Below, piece by piece: positions 36,311 through 46,800 of a DNA stretch of 64,000 bases. The notes beneath the pieces were generated by a model that worked only from the letters and a program-made list of their open reading frames with translations, made no database searches and had not been told where the DNA came from. The DNA comes from Micropterix aruncella (lineage: Eukaryota; Arthropoda; Insecta; Lepidoptera; Micropterigidae). The stretch's first letter is position 1, and each line of letters starts with the position of its first letter. Position numbers and translations under genes: made by a program. The stretch covers positions 6,992,049 to 7,056,048 of the forward strand of contig OX155967.1 in NCBI GenBank assembly GCA_944548615.1, given 5' to 3'.

Positions 36311-38099
36311 TTAGCACTTATTTGGGTCGATACATTTGTAGGATTTCGGATCGCGTATCAAGTGTTTCTGACAGCGGCAGTGTTTTATGCAAAAGTCTGA
36401 GTGTCTGGAGGGTTCTTCGCATGTGGGTTCTGTCAATTCGCCACAATTGTCAACCAGGTACTCCGTGTCAGGGTCGCATTTGAGGTCTGTCCGAAAAAAT
36501 AGTCATTAGGGTAAAAATAGGTTACAAAATTATACATTAAAAAGTGCTTACAAAATCTTCAAAACGGTAGGTAAGCTAAAAATATAGCTCTACCCTATAA
36601 TTATGCTAGCAGAAATGCGAAATCGCACAACAAACTAGACCTAGAAGGTCTGTATCTGGTTGTGCTGTATATTATACATTATATTTGTTATCTTGACTTT
36701 TAGGACGTTATTGATGTAATTTTTTAAACGTTTTTTTAAAAAATCTGACAAGAGGGTTATTAATTCCCAAATGTCGTTTTTACACTATTTAAAACTAAAC
36801 ACATTGTGTTTCTTAACTTGTTCAAGTAGAGAGAAGTTAAGGTCTGTAAGAGTCTTTGTTATCTACCTTTGCAATTATTCTGATTGCTTGCTTTTGCATA
36901 AAAAAGATTATAGATTTGACGCAGCCGTTACATTGACTCGAAATAACTAACAAAAATATACGTTTCTTATTTGAGATTCATTCAAAACTTTTCTTACCAC
37001 TCTCAAAGCATGTCAAGCACTGGATAGCTTACTTGTCAAAAAATTAAAATGGTTGTACTACTTTGAATTGCAGTCCATTCTGATTCCTAAAAACTTGGCA
37101 ACGCTAACTTCTTTAAAAGTATTGTATTATCTATACTGTGTTATTTATGTACAGTTTATAAGTGCACTTGACTTTTGAATATATCATATAAACAGTTTTT
37201 TCAATATATTTACCGCGTTATTGTTGCAGGTAATTGAAAATGAATTAAAAAATTCAATTACATTTAAAAAGTCGCTAAAAATGTTTCTTTTAAGTAATCC
37301 TTTTTACACCTTTGAAGACTACATACAATTTACTACGGGCGATATTATTCAAGTAGTATAAATTGATTTCCAAATTTCCATTTCAAAATTTAATATTTTA
37401 TTTGTTTTTAATTGAATGCGATTAAATATTATTATAATTGTGATTTGATATTTTTGATTGATATTTTAATTTAATTTGAATTGTTAAATTATCCGATCCC
37501 TATGAAATCGAAGACTATCGCCGTTTGTTGTCATTATAAATACAATAGAAACGAATTTACCGCGTGAAGTTTGTAGCAACCAAACTTGGTAACTTCACGC
37601 GGTTAATTCGTTTCTATTCTATTTATTCTATCAATATATTAATTTTTCTCGAGCTTTTAATAATTATTATTTGTTTTTTCTTTGTTTTATTTTGTTTAAA
37701 AATTTAAAATTGGATATTAGAAAGTGGTTTTGAAATTTATTTAGTTATTTAAGGGGATTGAATATGAGTATATCTCATATTATGACTGACTGATTTTGTT
37801 ATTGTCTTAATTTGATTTGAATCTTTTGACAGTTCTTTAATTTGTAATTGCTTACATGGGTTTGATTTTATTTTGATAGTCAAGTATAGAAGTTTCTACA
37901 ATCTAAATAGATTTTTGAAAGTAAACTAAACTAGTATACCATAGTGTAGTGTAAGTGTTTCACAGATTAAACAAGTTAATGTATTCGTTAGAATTTTAGA
38001 ATGCCTGGTCTAAAATAGCCACTTACCATCAAATGCAAATGCCTGAACAATCGAGATGAAACAGACTAGCGCCAAAAGTACAAAAACGTATTTTGCCAT
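36311..38099 (-). CDS. Secreted 8-cysteine TIL-like protein (intact)
   Basis: Exon 1 is 38099-38027 and exon 2 is 36486-36311. Splice sites are GTAAGT and a CAG acceptor, with a phase 1 join. The product is 82 residues. Residues 1-20 are a signal peptide (MAKYVFVLLALVCFISIVQA). The mature part FAFDDLKCDPDTEY... has eight cysteines in the order KC, NC, TC, FC, HC, RC, KC, KC, with a CIKHCRC core and a C-terminal cysteine before the stop. This resembles trypsin-inhibitor-like (TIL) domains, which usually have ten cysteines; one disulfide would be missing. It could be an extracellular serine-protease inhibitor in haemolymph, gut or venom-like secretions, or another cysteine-rich secreted peptide. 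The target protease cannot be told. A TATAAATAG box lies upstream and AATAAA downstream. It is a paralogue of the pseudogene at 27539-28862. Confidence 0.85.
37545..37625. repeat. Hairpin MITE family D, short copy
   Basis: AATAGAAACGAATTTACCGC and its inverted partner (GCGGTTAATTCGTTTCTATT) enclose a GTGAAGTTTG/AACTTCAC core; about 80 bp in all, in the intron of the second TIL-like gene. A related longer copy is at 53165-53285 and a half copy at 38494. Confidence 0.8.
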
Positions 38100-38134
38100 T
38101 TTAAGATCCACGAGTCAAATGTCGATTTTCCAGC

Positions 38135-38143
38135 CTATTTATA
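38135..38143 (-). promoter_or_regulatory. TATA box of the second TIL-like gene
   Basis: TATAAATAG on the minus strand, about 36-44 bases upstream of the ATG, so the 5' UTR would be only about 10 bases if initiation is 30 bases downstream. The upstream 150-200 bases resemble the first TIL-like gene. Confidence 0.75.
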
Positions 38144-38493
38144 CCTATTTGTATCTATCGTTGTTCTTTTCGATTATATTCATTTTGTGGAAATCGATAA
38201 CACTCTCGGTCATATTTAGAAAAAAAAGGGATAGGCCGTTTCACAAGTCATTATTATATAGCTCCGGCCGAATCACAGGATGTTGCATTGTACTATTATC
38301 ATACTCAGGTCATACTTGAATCTGATATACCACTTTTGTACTGCTTCAGTAGTCTCATATGAAATTGAATTTTGAATACATTGAAACCGTTGTAAGGAGT
38401 TGTTGGCCCTGAATGGCCTCTCAGAATATAGCCAACTGTAAATCTGGGCTCGTAAATCGCATACTTCTTACTGATAAAAACGTGTGAAGTTTT

Positions 38494-38540
38494 AACCGCG
38501 TGAAGTTTGTAGCGCCCGACGTTTTGGCGATGTTGCAACA
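38494..38540 (+). repeat. Hairpin MITE family D, half copy
   Basis: ACCGCGTGAAGTTTGTAGCG and GGCGATGTTGCAAC match one arm of the copy at 53165. The second arm is replaced by Penelope-like sequence. Confidence 0.6.
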
Positions 38541-38589
38541 GTCGCGCGTCGTTCGTTCTATTCTATTGTCACTCTCCACGTCCGACAGT

Positions 38590-39190
38590 ATTGTCACTTC
38601 TCCTCGTCACTTTGATATCCAAAAAACCGCCTTGTCTGGGACATACAGTGTATAGGAAGCCCACACATACAGATAGATACTTACATGCCAGCTCACACTA
38701 TCTCCCCTACCATCTATGTTCAATGCAAACATCGCTCGTGAATCCAGCACGCGATCTATACGGCGCTGAGCATTTCCGCAGTAGATGGAACAGGTCAGCG
38801 ATGTCCTAATGAAAAATGGTTAAGGAATACATGACGCCACACGCACATGATCAAATACATACGAAACTCAGAAACCGAGTAGGTCACGAGCATTCTTACA
38901 ACATGTCAAGGGTGTGACAGATCGGATAAGTAAGATGCGAAACAAATTAGATATAAAAACGATCTTCAAACCGACCCAAAATATAGCTCGTTCACGCAAT
39001 GGATGCCTGCAAAGGATGTAATACCACTGCTAATCCCGGGTGCATATAAAATCGAATAGATGTGGTTAGCAAACGCTAGACAAACGAAACGGCCCCCTCA
39101 ACTGATAAAAAATATTAAAGCTGTAGAAAACGTTCAGCGAGAAAAATCCGCGATCTGTGAACACATGTTTGATAGCGGAACACATATTTA
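38590..39190 (+). pseudogene. Penelope-like element fragment (RT end to GIY-YIG)
   Basis: Reads GHTVYRKPTHTDRYLHASSH (RT thumb region typical of Penelope-like elements). After a break it reads AFLQHVKGVTDRISKM...DIKTIFKPTQNIARS, then VENVQREKSAICEHMFDSGT, which matches the C-terminal half of the GIY-YIG domain. Stops and frameshifts are frequent. It is the most extended Penelope-like remnant in the window. Confidence 0.75.
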
Positions 39191-39326
39191 AACCTAACCT
39201 ATTCAATGGGTGCGGTTTCAAAGTCCTATTGTGCTATCCAAAGAACAATTTTACTCAGGGCCGGATTTAGAGGTCTGGAGGCCTTGGGGCAACAGAGGAG
39301 TGGAGGCCCCCTTGTAGCCCTAAGTG
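39191..39326. other. Flank of the CACTA element with hAT-end-like sequence
   Basis: CAGGGCCGGATTTAG at 39256 resembles the terminus of some hAT-type non-autonomous elements. The GTGGAGGCCC phrase at 39300 is repeated at the right side of the CACTA insertion (48884). Confidence 0.3.
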
Positions 39327-39459
39327 CACTGAAAAAACTGTTTTGTAACTAGTTACCGAAGATTCAGTAAATAATTACAAAACAGTTTAGCTGCTGTGGT
39401 GACACCTAAACAATTAGGTACCACAGCTAAACGAAAAGAGCTAAAATTTTACAAAACTG

Positions 39460-39950
39460 TTCAGTAGCAGATAGATAAACTGTTCAGTAGTAGATAGCTA
39501 CAGTGTACAGTAATAGATAGCTAAAGTGTTCAGTAATAGATAGCTAAAGTGTTCAGTAATACATAGCTAAGTGTTCAGTAATAGATAGCTAAAGTGTTCA
39601 GTAATACATAGGTAAAGTGTTTAGTAGTAGATAGCCAAACTGTTCAGTAGTGGGTAGCTAAACTTCAGTAGAAGATAGCTAAAGTGTACAGTAATAGATA
39701 GCTAAAGTGTTCAGTAATAGATAGCTAAGTGTTCAGTAATAGATAGCTAAAGTGTTCAGTAATACATAGGTAAAGTGTTTAGTAGTAGATAGCCAAACTG
39801 TTCAGTAGTGGGTAGCTAAACTGTTCAGTAGAAGATAGCTAAAGTGTACAGTAATAGATAGCTAAAGTGTTCAGTAATAGATAGCTAAAGTGTTTATTAG
39901 TAGATAGCCAAACTGTTCAGTTATACGTAGCTAAACTACGTTTGTAAGTG
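39460..39950. repeat. Left subterminal tandem array of the CACTA element
   Basis: About 20 units of roughly 23 bp, AGTAATAGATAGCTAAAGTG followed by TTC, with variants. A block of about 180 bp is itself duplicated (39480-39660 and 39660-39850). Confidence 0.85.
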
Positions 39951-40046
39951 TACCTAAATTGTTTGGGTTTCACAGCTACGCTGTTTAGCTGAAAACAACT
40001 AAACATCTAGTAAGATGTAGCCAAATGAACTGGGCCCCACATACAG

Positions 40047-40139
40047 TACTGTCCAACTGAGAATTCCTATTGGCTGATGTAGTAAGGACATATTTTATGT
40101 CCTTACTACATCAGCAGATGGGAACTCTCAGCTGGGCAC
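40047..40139. repeat. Hairpin inside the CACTA element
   Basis: CTGATGTAGTAAGGACATA and TATGTCCTTACTACATCAG are adjacent inverted copies with imperfect extensions (CCAACTGAGAA / TCTCAGCTGG). Confidence 0.85.
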
Positions 40140-40424
40140 TACTGTACCAAGCTTACTCGCCCACAATAGCGAGTAGGCCTGTAAGTGAGGGCTCAAAATT
40201 CACTTGTTGGCTACATCTCACTAGACGTTTCGTTGCTTTCAGCTGAGGAGACTGAAATCAAAGAAAATAAACATTTAGTTGTATTTATTTTTTTAACTCA
40301 CATTATTACAGAAAGGTGCCGATATGTCGTGTAATTAGAACACGATGCTCCGCCTACACATATATAGCCGTTTTATACAATCACAATGCTCACTTCTTTT
40401 ATTTTACGGATTAACAGTGGATTT

Positions 40425-40640
40425 AACTTGCATAAGTCGATGTTTCGCCTGCTACGTCAAAGCCTTCATCAGGAACCACGGGAATTCCTGGAGCAGACGT
40501 CTGGTGCCCATTGTACCTAACTTCCAACTTAGTTTGATGTTTGGTACAACGGGCACCAGATACACCCCGGTGCCCGTACTCTGGTACCTGATGAAGCCTG
40601 TGACATAGCAGGCGAAACGTCGACTTATGTAAATCAAATA
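40425..40640. repeat. Long inverted repeat with hammerhead-like core motifs
   Basis: The arms GCATAAGTCGATGTTTCGCC and GGCGAAACGTCGACTTATG face each other around a 110-base centre (itself partly inverted, CTGGTGCCC/GGGCACCAG). On the plus strand, CTGATGA (40588-40594), GCCTG...CAGGC (a 5-bp stem) and GAAAC (40614-40618) occur in the order of a hammerhead ribozyme core, followed by GTC. Penelope-like elements are known to carry minimal hammerheads near such terminal repeats. There is one extra A after CTGATGA, and stem I is not obvious. The minus-strand arm has the same CTGATGA...GAAAC words but a worse stem. Confidence 0.5.
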
Positions 40641-40649
40641 CACTGATAG

Positions 40650-41025
40650 TCCCTAAAATTAAAATATTACATAATGCCAAATAACAGCGTAAACTTAAAA
40701 ACATTAATAATATTTATGTACAGTATGTAAAAGCGGTTTGTTATGAAAGGTCGAATGAAATCAGTACAATTCCGTAATCCCTAAAATTAAAATATTACAT
40801 AATGCCAAAGAACAGCGTAAACTTAAAAACATTAATAATATTTATGTTCAGTATGTAAAAGCGGTTTGTTATGAAAGGTTGAATGAAATCAGTACAATTC
40901 CGTAATCCCTAAAATTAAAATATTACATAATGCCAAATAACAGCGTAAACTTAAAAACATTAATAATATTGATGTACAGTATGTAAAAGCGGTTTGTTAT
41001 GAAAGGTCGAATGAAATCAGTACAT
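40650..41025. repeat. 128-bp direct repeat, three units
   Basis: Units start at 40650, 40778 and 40906 with TCCCTAAAATTAAAATATTA, nearly identical between copies, so amplification was recent. Confidence 0.9.
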
Positions 41026-41064
41026 CTTTTTGCATACCTTGTATTACAAATTCAATCGGCAACT

Positions 41065-41202
41065 TTACGTACGGTCGACATGTTTCATTTCTGACGTCCG
41101 GGGACCTTATCAAATTATTTTTTAGAATTTGTGCTAGCAAAGGGCAGTTTAAATTTTACAAGGTTCATCGGACGTCAGAAATGAAGCTTGTCGGCCACAG
41201 AG
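41065..41202. repeat. Inverted repeat downstream of the CACTA transposase
   Basis: GTCGACATGTTTCATTTCTG ACGTCCG on the left and CGGACGTCAGAAATGAAGC with TTGTCGGCC on the right form arms of roughly 30 bp around about 70 bases. Confidence 0.7.
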
Positions 41203-41429
41203 TCTTCATATCATAACACCAAACAATCTGGAAGTGCAACAAACATATTATTCACAGAAAAAGTTGTTGCTCGCTATTATTTTTCTCTGGTAAGACAATA
41301 CAATAATTATGTGATTCGAAACATGCACACCTTTAAATTACAACTGAGACCTTAGTGTTATAAATCTCTGCCCGCTAGACAAGATTGTAATATTATTTGG
41401 AACATGGCATGCAAGTGAATCATAGAAAA

Positions 41430-43769
41430 TTATTTTTTTTTCTCATTATCGGGAACCGCAACTTCAAAGCTATTAAAATGATCATCAAATTCCAATGTAT
41501 TAAACATAGCACATTCAAAAATTACCCTTTCGTCGCTATACATATAAATATTTCTAATTACCATGAAAGTAACACCTCCTAAATCATCTACATCCTCGGT
41601 AAGTATTGTGTGTGACTTATACTCCGTACCCTTAACTTTGACCCACGCAATGCGCTTCAGAGGCTCATCGGCGCTAAGATTTAGTGCTGTCATAATATCA
41701 GTGTGCATCTCTATCGACATGTTTCTATCCGGACCTACACTGATTATATTATTCAGGTGACCTTTCAGAAAAACCTCATTGAGCTGCATCTGATGTTTAT
41801 TCGCAAGTGTTAACGTAATATTGCGCCTATTAAATGAAGCGCGAGCAGCAATTTTAGAAAGCCTGTGTTTTGCTTCATATCGCATTGACCAAAAGTTGAC
41901 GATCGGTCCATATTTAATCATAAATGAAGGATAATGAGTCAGAAAGTGAAATTTCGGTTTAAGGTACTCATTCGTTAATGCCAAGTACATCTCATTAAGT
42001 TCTCCAACCAAACATTTTAACGAATCACCCGTGTGACAAGTAACTTTTTGACACATCACTAGATCAATTATTTTTCTCAGTGTAGTGTATAATATCCAGT
42101 ACTGTTCATCGAATGGCACGTACTCACCGATAAGCAAACCAAAGTAACGAACGAATGTTAACATTTCAGAAGCTGAAAGCCTCATATTACCTTTTGAAAT
42201 ATGATCAATATTTAACAGACAGGGTTTGCTACTACTGTCCGGGCCATAATCAAAGCAAGAAATTTTATCATTTAATACTTGAATAGAAAAATATTTCAAA
42301 ATGCTAACATATTTCCATGTCACAAAGCACATTATATATTTGGCGACGCCTTCAAGTATATCATGCATTACGTCAACTCCAACCTGTTCGAATAAATTGA
42401 ATCCTTTAACATCGAGCCACACGCACTTCTCTTTAATACCAGTGTTCGAACTGTTACATTCAGCCAGTTGTATGTCGTATTGAGCTGAATTCCGAAGTAG
42501 GTTTACGTTTTCATAACATTGCTTTTTTAACTCTTCTTTAGGTATAGTACAAATACGACAAGGGAAATTTGAAGAGAATGATTCATTAAATCCAGTAATA
42601 GAGTGAATGCCCAAATTATCTCCAAGTATAAGGGCAAGTTCGAAGTACAGCGTACCTTTGAAATCGGCGGTATCTATTTCTACGCCATTTTCAGACAGGA
42701 AGTTAAATTCTTCAATAATTGGATGAAAAATAACGGCGTTGCCAAATAAAACTCTATCGGAAGAATGAAAAAGCAATGTGAGGAAAATATTTGACAATGT
42801 ACTAGCTCTATGAGGTGGAATGCAACCGACTGAAACGTACACAGCCCCTAATTTGTGAATACCTGAATGACTTCCTAGAACATTTCCACTTTCATAATCG
42901 TCAAAGAACATAAAAAGTGGAAACACAAGTTTACCTTCATTATTTTTAATACGTGTAGACCAAAAAGTCCCCTGAATAAAATTCTCCAGTATACCTTTCC
43001 TCTGTCCGGTTGATAATGAATCTATGTAATGTAATGTTTCACTCATAATATTATTAAGAGAAAAAAACTTTTGCAATGTAAGTCGAAGCGGCATGAATTG
43101 TTCTGTACAAACAGTTGGCTTGACATTTACTACACCGCCTCGTCTAATTGTAGACATTCGTTGTCCTATCGTTATTTCTTTTGGTGGCACATAAGAACCC
43201 TCTGACAAAAAGTGTTTCAATCGCAAGTGTTCAGTTTTGAAAGAATCTAAAGGAGACTGTACAGCTGACAAAAATTTATCTTTGAATACAGTTATGTCAC
43301 TATCGTTCTGTAAAGATGTCACCATTTCGTCAAAAATATTTCCAATATTGTTAGATAACACTCCACACATATAATTTCTCATCCCGTCAACAACACACTG
43401 GACTGCATTCTTAGGTAGCAGCGGATTCGCGTGCAATGATGCTAATAAAAGCGTTAACGAATTACTAGACTCTACTGATTTTATTAATGTTACTTCAGAG
43501 CTACATGAAGGTTGCACCGGAAATTTCTTTGATGGATGAGATGTACTGGCTACGTCAGAAACCAAATTTGAACTACTACAGGAACTTCTACTACCATGTT
43601 GAACATTGATATGTTTACGAAATGTGTTTTTCAAGTGAAATATCCTATGACATCCATCTTCAATGCAACGATATATAGAAAAAGTGTGGCTATTGTGAAA
43701 ATAAGAAAAATGTTTAAATAAACCGGGGACATCAATCGTCACTTTGGAACAAATAAAACAGGTTGGCAT
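41430..43769 (-). CDS. CACTA/EnSpm-like transposase with N-terminal zinc fingers
   Basis: A single 779-residue open frame from ATG at 43769. Residues 4-60 hold two C2H2-like fingers (CFICSKVTIDVPGLFKHFSY and a YRC...C...H..H finger). Residues 283-320 read PLFMFFDDYESGNVLGSHSG with GAVYVSVGCIPP (D290/D291, first catalytic acid candidate). Residues 381-407 read ILGDNLGIHSITGF and CRIC (D384, with a zinc-binding CxxC). GVDVMHDILEGV (about 464-475) parallels the MHxEKNV block of plant CACTA transposases, and HYPSFMIKYGPIVNFWSMRY, then EAKH, lies near residue 640. These blocks match, from memory, a widespread animal family often left as uncharacterised. The CACTG ends of the element support the CMC assignment. 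It would cut and rejoin the element in the nucleus. The gene lies 55 bases downstream of the SAM gene stop on the same strand. Confidence 0.8.
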   Translation of the reverse strand: MPTCFICSKVTIDVPGLFKHFSYFHNSHTFSIYRCIEDGCHRIFHLKNTFRKHINVQHGSRSSCSSSNLVSDVASTSHPSKKFPVQPSCSSEVTLIKSVESSNSLTLLLASLHANPLLPKNAVQCVVDGMRNYMCGVLSNNIGNIFDEMVTSLQNDSDITVFKDKFLSAVQSPLDSFKTEHLRLKHFLSEGSYVPPKEITIGQRMSTIRRGGVVNVKPTVCTEQFMPLRLTLQKFFSLNNIMSETLHYIDSLSTGQRKGILENFIQGTFWSTRIKNNEGKLVFPLFMFFDDYESGNVLGSHSGIHKLGAVYVSVGCIPPHRASTLSNIFLTLLFHSSDRVLFGNAVIFHPIIEEFNFLSENGVEIDTADFKGTLYFELALILGDNLGIHSITGFNESFSSNFPCRICTIPKEELKKQCYENVNLLRNSAQYDIQLAECNSSNTGIKEKCVWLDVKGFNLFEQVGVDVMHDILEGVAKYIMCFVTWKYVSILKYFSIQVLNDKISCFDYGPDSSSKPCLLNIDHISKGNMRLSASEMLTFVRYFGLLIGEYVPFDEQYWILYTTLRKIIDLVMCQKVTCHTGDSLKCLVGELNEMYLALTNEYLKPKFHFLTHYPSFMIKYGPIVNFWSMRYEAKHRLSKIAARASFNRRNITLTLANKHQMQLNEVFLKGHLNNIISVGPDRNMSIEMHTDIMTALNLSADEPLKRIAWVKVKGTEYKSHTILTEDVDDLGGVTFMVIRNIYMYSDERVIFECAMFNTLEFDDHFNSFEVAVPDNEKKK

Positions 43770-43824
43770 TTTGAAACACGCAGGTGACGTTTTAACTAGT
43801 CTCGAAAGAATTGCGGCTGCAAAT

Positions 43825-46800
43825 TTACTTATCAGTAGAAATGCCCAAGTCGGACATGAGAGAATTCACAGAGGTGTATACCTTGTCATATTTTGTTTTT
43901 AGTTTATATAGACCCTTCTGAATGAAATGCCAAACGTTTGCACTTTCTGTTGGGTACTCCGCATTCAACGCAAAAAGTATCTTAAAGCATGTATCAACGG
44001 CATGCATTATGGATGTAGAATTATAACTTACATAAGACATGGGCGAGTACTTTACGTCATTTACAATTATGAATATTGTATGAATTTCTGCGATAGAAGC
44101 ACCAATGATTATTATGTAAGGCTGGACGCTATAACCTAATCTGACCATCTTTTCCCTGCGAAGTGTTAGGGAAGCCTCCAGATCCGTCGGTGATTTAATG
44201 TGCGTTATAAACCCTTGGAGACTCTCCAACTTGGATGGTCGAAACTGTTTCACTTTCGGCCTCCGGATTGTGTTCGTGTTCATTATAAAGGGCAGCGACA
44301 TGAATGCAGCAGTGTTGATGATGTCATTGTCCAGCTCTGTAATTAAATTAAATACATGTTATTTCAATGAAAGTAGATTTCAGAAATGTATATGTTTAGC
44401 TTAAACCAATCATGCTAACCTAAACGTGATCTAAACTTGTTTGACCTTGGCTAAAAATTGATCGAGAGAACGAAACAGCACTCCTACGGCATTAATGATA
44501 CCTCCCACCGAAAGCGATACTGGTCGGGCTACAGATTTAGGAAGGGAGGAGAAATGCGAAGAGGGCTTGGCTTGACAGAACATAATACTTTGACTACGAA
44601 GTACATTTTGCAGATTTTTTGTTACAGCCTCTGCATGGAAAGTGGGAACTCATCAAATGAATTTTAATTATTGCTGTCGGAATTAAGGTCGTTCAAGCTA
44701 TCCAGCGTGGGAATGCAGCGAGCATTTTAGACACCCTATGATGGGAGAACAAAATAGATCAAAATTTGAATGAGTTGTTTAGCACTATATATAAGTAATA
44801 CTTGTACACATAATAACATAGTTAAATAAAGATAAATTAAGAACATAAAAAGTAATGCTTACGTTCGTTGCTAAGGCATGAGATGAATTCTTTTAGTGCC
44901 GGATCACTTCTTTTTTTCGCTGCCTCGATTATCTTGTCCCGGTAAAGCGGCCAGTTCTCGAACAGTTTGTTGCTGCTATCAGGGTACAGGCAGTTGAAGT
45001 CTTTTATTAACTGTGGAAGAAGAGACAATAAGTTTAAAAAATACTTGATTTGTACGTTTATGTAAAATATGCATGTTCACATGAGAAGAGGCAAGGTGTT
45101 ATTTATTTTATACTTAATATCTTTTTATAACCTTTTTTCTACGACTTTTGCAATTGAGCAAAAAAAAAATTGTCTCCATACCATTTTTAATTATTATTTT
45201 CCATACATTGTCAAAATGCATGGAATATTTTTTTTTATTAAAAGCTGTTCAGTACTACTAGATTGATTAAGTATGTCAGTTCAAAATCTTCTAACATAAA
45301 GCTTAATACACTGTATTATTTTATACATATTATTATTGAATCTATAAATTTCCATATATACATACCAAGTGCATTCCATCGGGTTGTCCCAGAGCTCTGA
45401 ACTCACTGAAGTAATCAGCAATGGTCATAGCAGATTCTGAAAATTTTTGTAGCCGCGCCTTCCTTGTCTCCTCCCAGTACAACTCGACCGTCGGCCAGGG
45501 GTCGCATGAGTTCTTTAACCATTTCAAAGATTCATTTAATGCTTTAACTGCTTCTTCTGAAGGATCGGGTAGACTATTTGATGCATCTTCTAGTATCGAG
45601 GATTGACTTGGTAATGGTGATCCAGGATTGCTGCACGATGAACTCGTCGATGCCTTACGTTTTCTTGGTACAATCAGGGCAGATTTTGTGTACTCTCTTC
45701 GGCGCTGTCTGAATGTATCCAGCAACTTGCCCTTAGCTGCGATTTTGTGAGTTGGACTTATGCAAATATATGGAGAAAAATATACTGGAACACTTTCTTT
45801 TTTGAAGATTTTTACAATGTCACACGCCAACTGGTAGAAGTTTTGAGCTGTGATAGTAGCGTCGGGATTTAATTGCAATTCTCGACTTATGATGAAATTG
45901 CAGAGTCTTCTTCTCGCCGAGTTGTCCAACAATCCGACGTCTTCAAACTGCATAAGCAGTGATTTCCCTTCATTTGTAGATTTCAGATTGTTGCGTAATT
46001 TTTGCCAGCTCGGTTCGGGATCTAAAACGTGGGTGCGGTACGCCCCTGCCGTCGCTACCACACTGTCTTGAGTGCCCGATGAAATTGGTGATCGAACATT
46101 GCCAAATAGAGAATCATCCAATACTAGTAAGTTTGAAATGGATATATCAGAGACATTCTCTGTCACTGGCGGAAGTCCTTGTGGCTGTTCCTGAAAGGCA
46201 ATATTTGATATGAAATATTTTTCCCTAATCTTTTATTTGTATAACATAATACGCTTGTCACTTGGCGAGCTGTTCGGAAACAAAGCAAATTAAAAACATA
46301 AGTTAAAAAAATATTTAAGCTGGAAACTCAAGTAAATTATTGGCTTTAAATTAACTTCAATTCAATTAAAGATGAGCCTCGGAAGGAATGCTGCTTCATC
46401 GGAACGTGCCGCTAGAACAAACAAAAAGCCGCATTCCTTCCAAGGGTCTTATTAATGAATCGATCTAAACATGCCACTGATTATACTAGGTTAGAGGAGT
46501 GAGTTGTGCTCTTGTGGCTTGACATTGACATGTTGCTACCAGGCCAGGATATCACGGTGTAAATAATAAGCATGCAGTCTAGGTAGGTACTTACACATAT
46601 TAATTTCTTTAATAAGATTGATACATATATATTTGCTAAGGCTTTTACCGCTGTTCCACATTATGGCAATGTTTTCAGTTACGTGCAGAGCTGGGCAGTA
46701 CCCGAGTACAAGTACTCAAATATTGTACTCTGAGTACAATTTGGGTACCCCGTACACAGTACAATTTTCAATAAAGTTATACCGTGTAACCGAAAACATT

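Noticed and set aside
39460..39950. Regular short repeats that might look like a CRISPR array
   Set aside because: Units of about 23 bp are head-to-tail with no unique spacers and lie at the end of a eukaryotic CACTA element.
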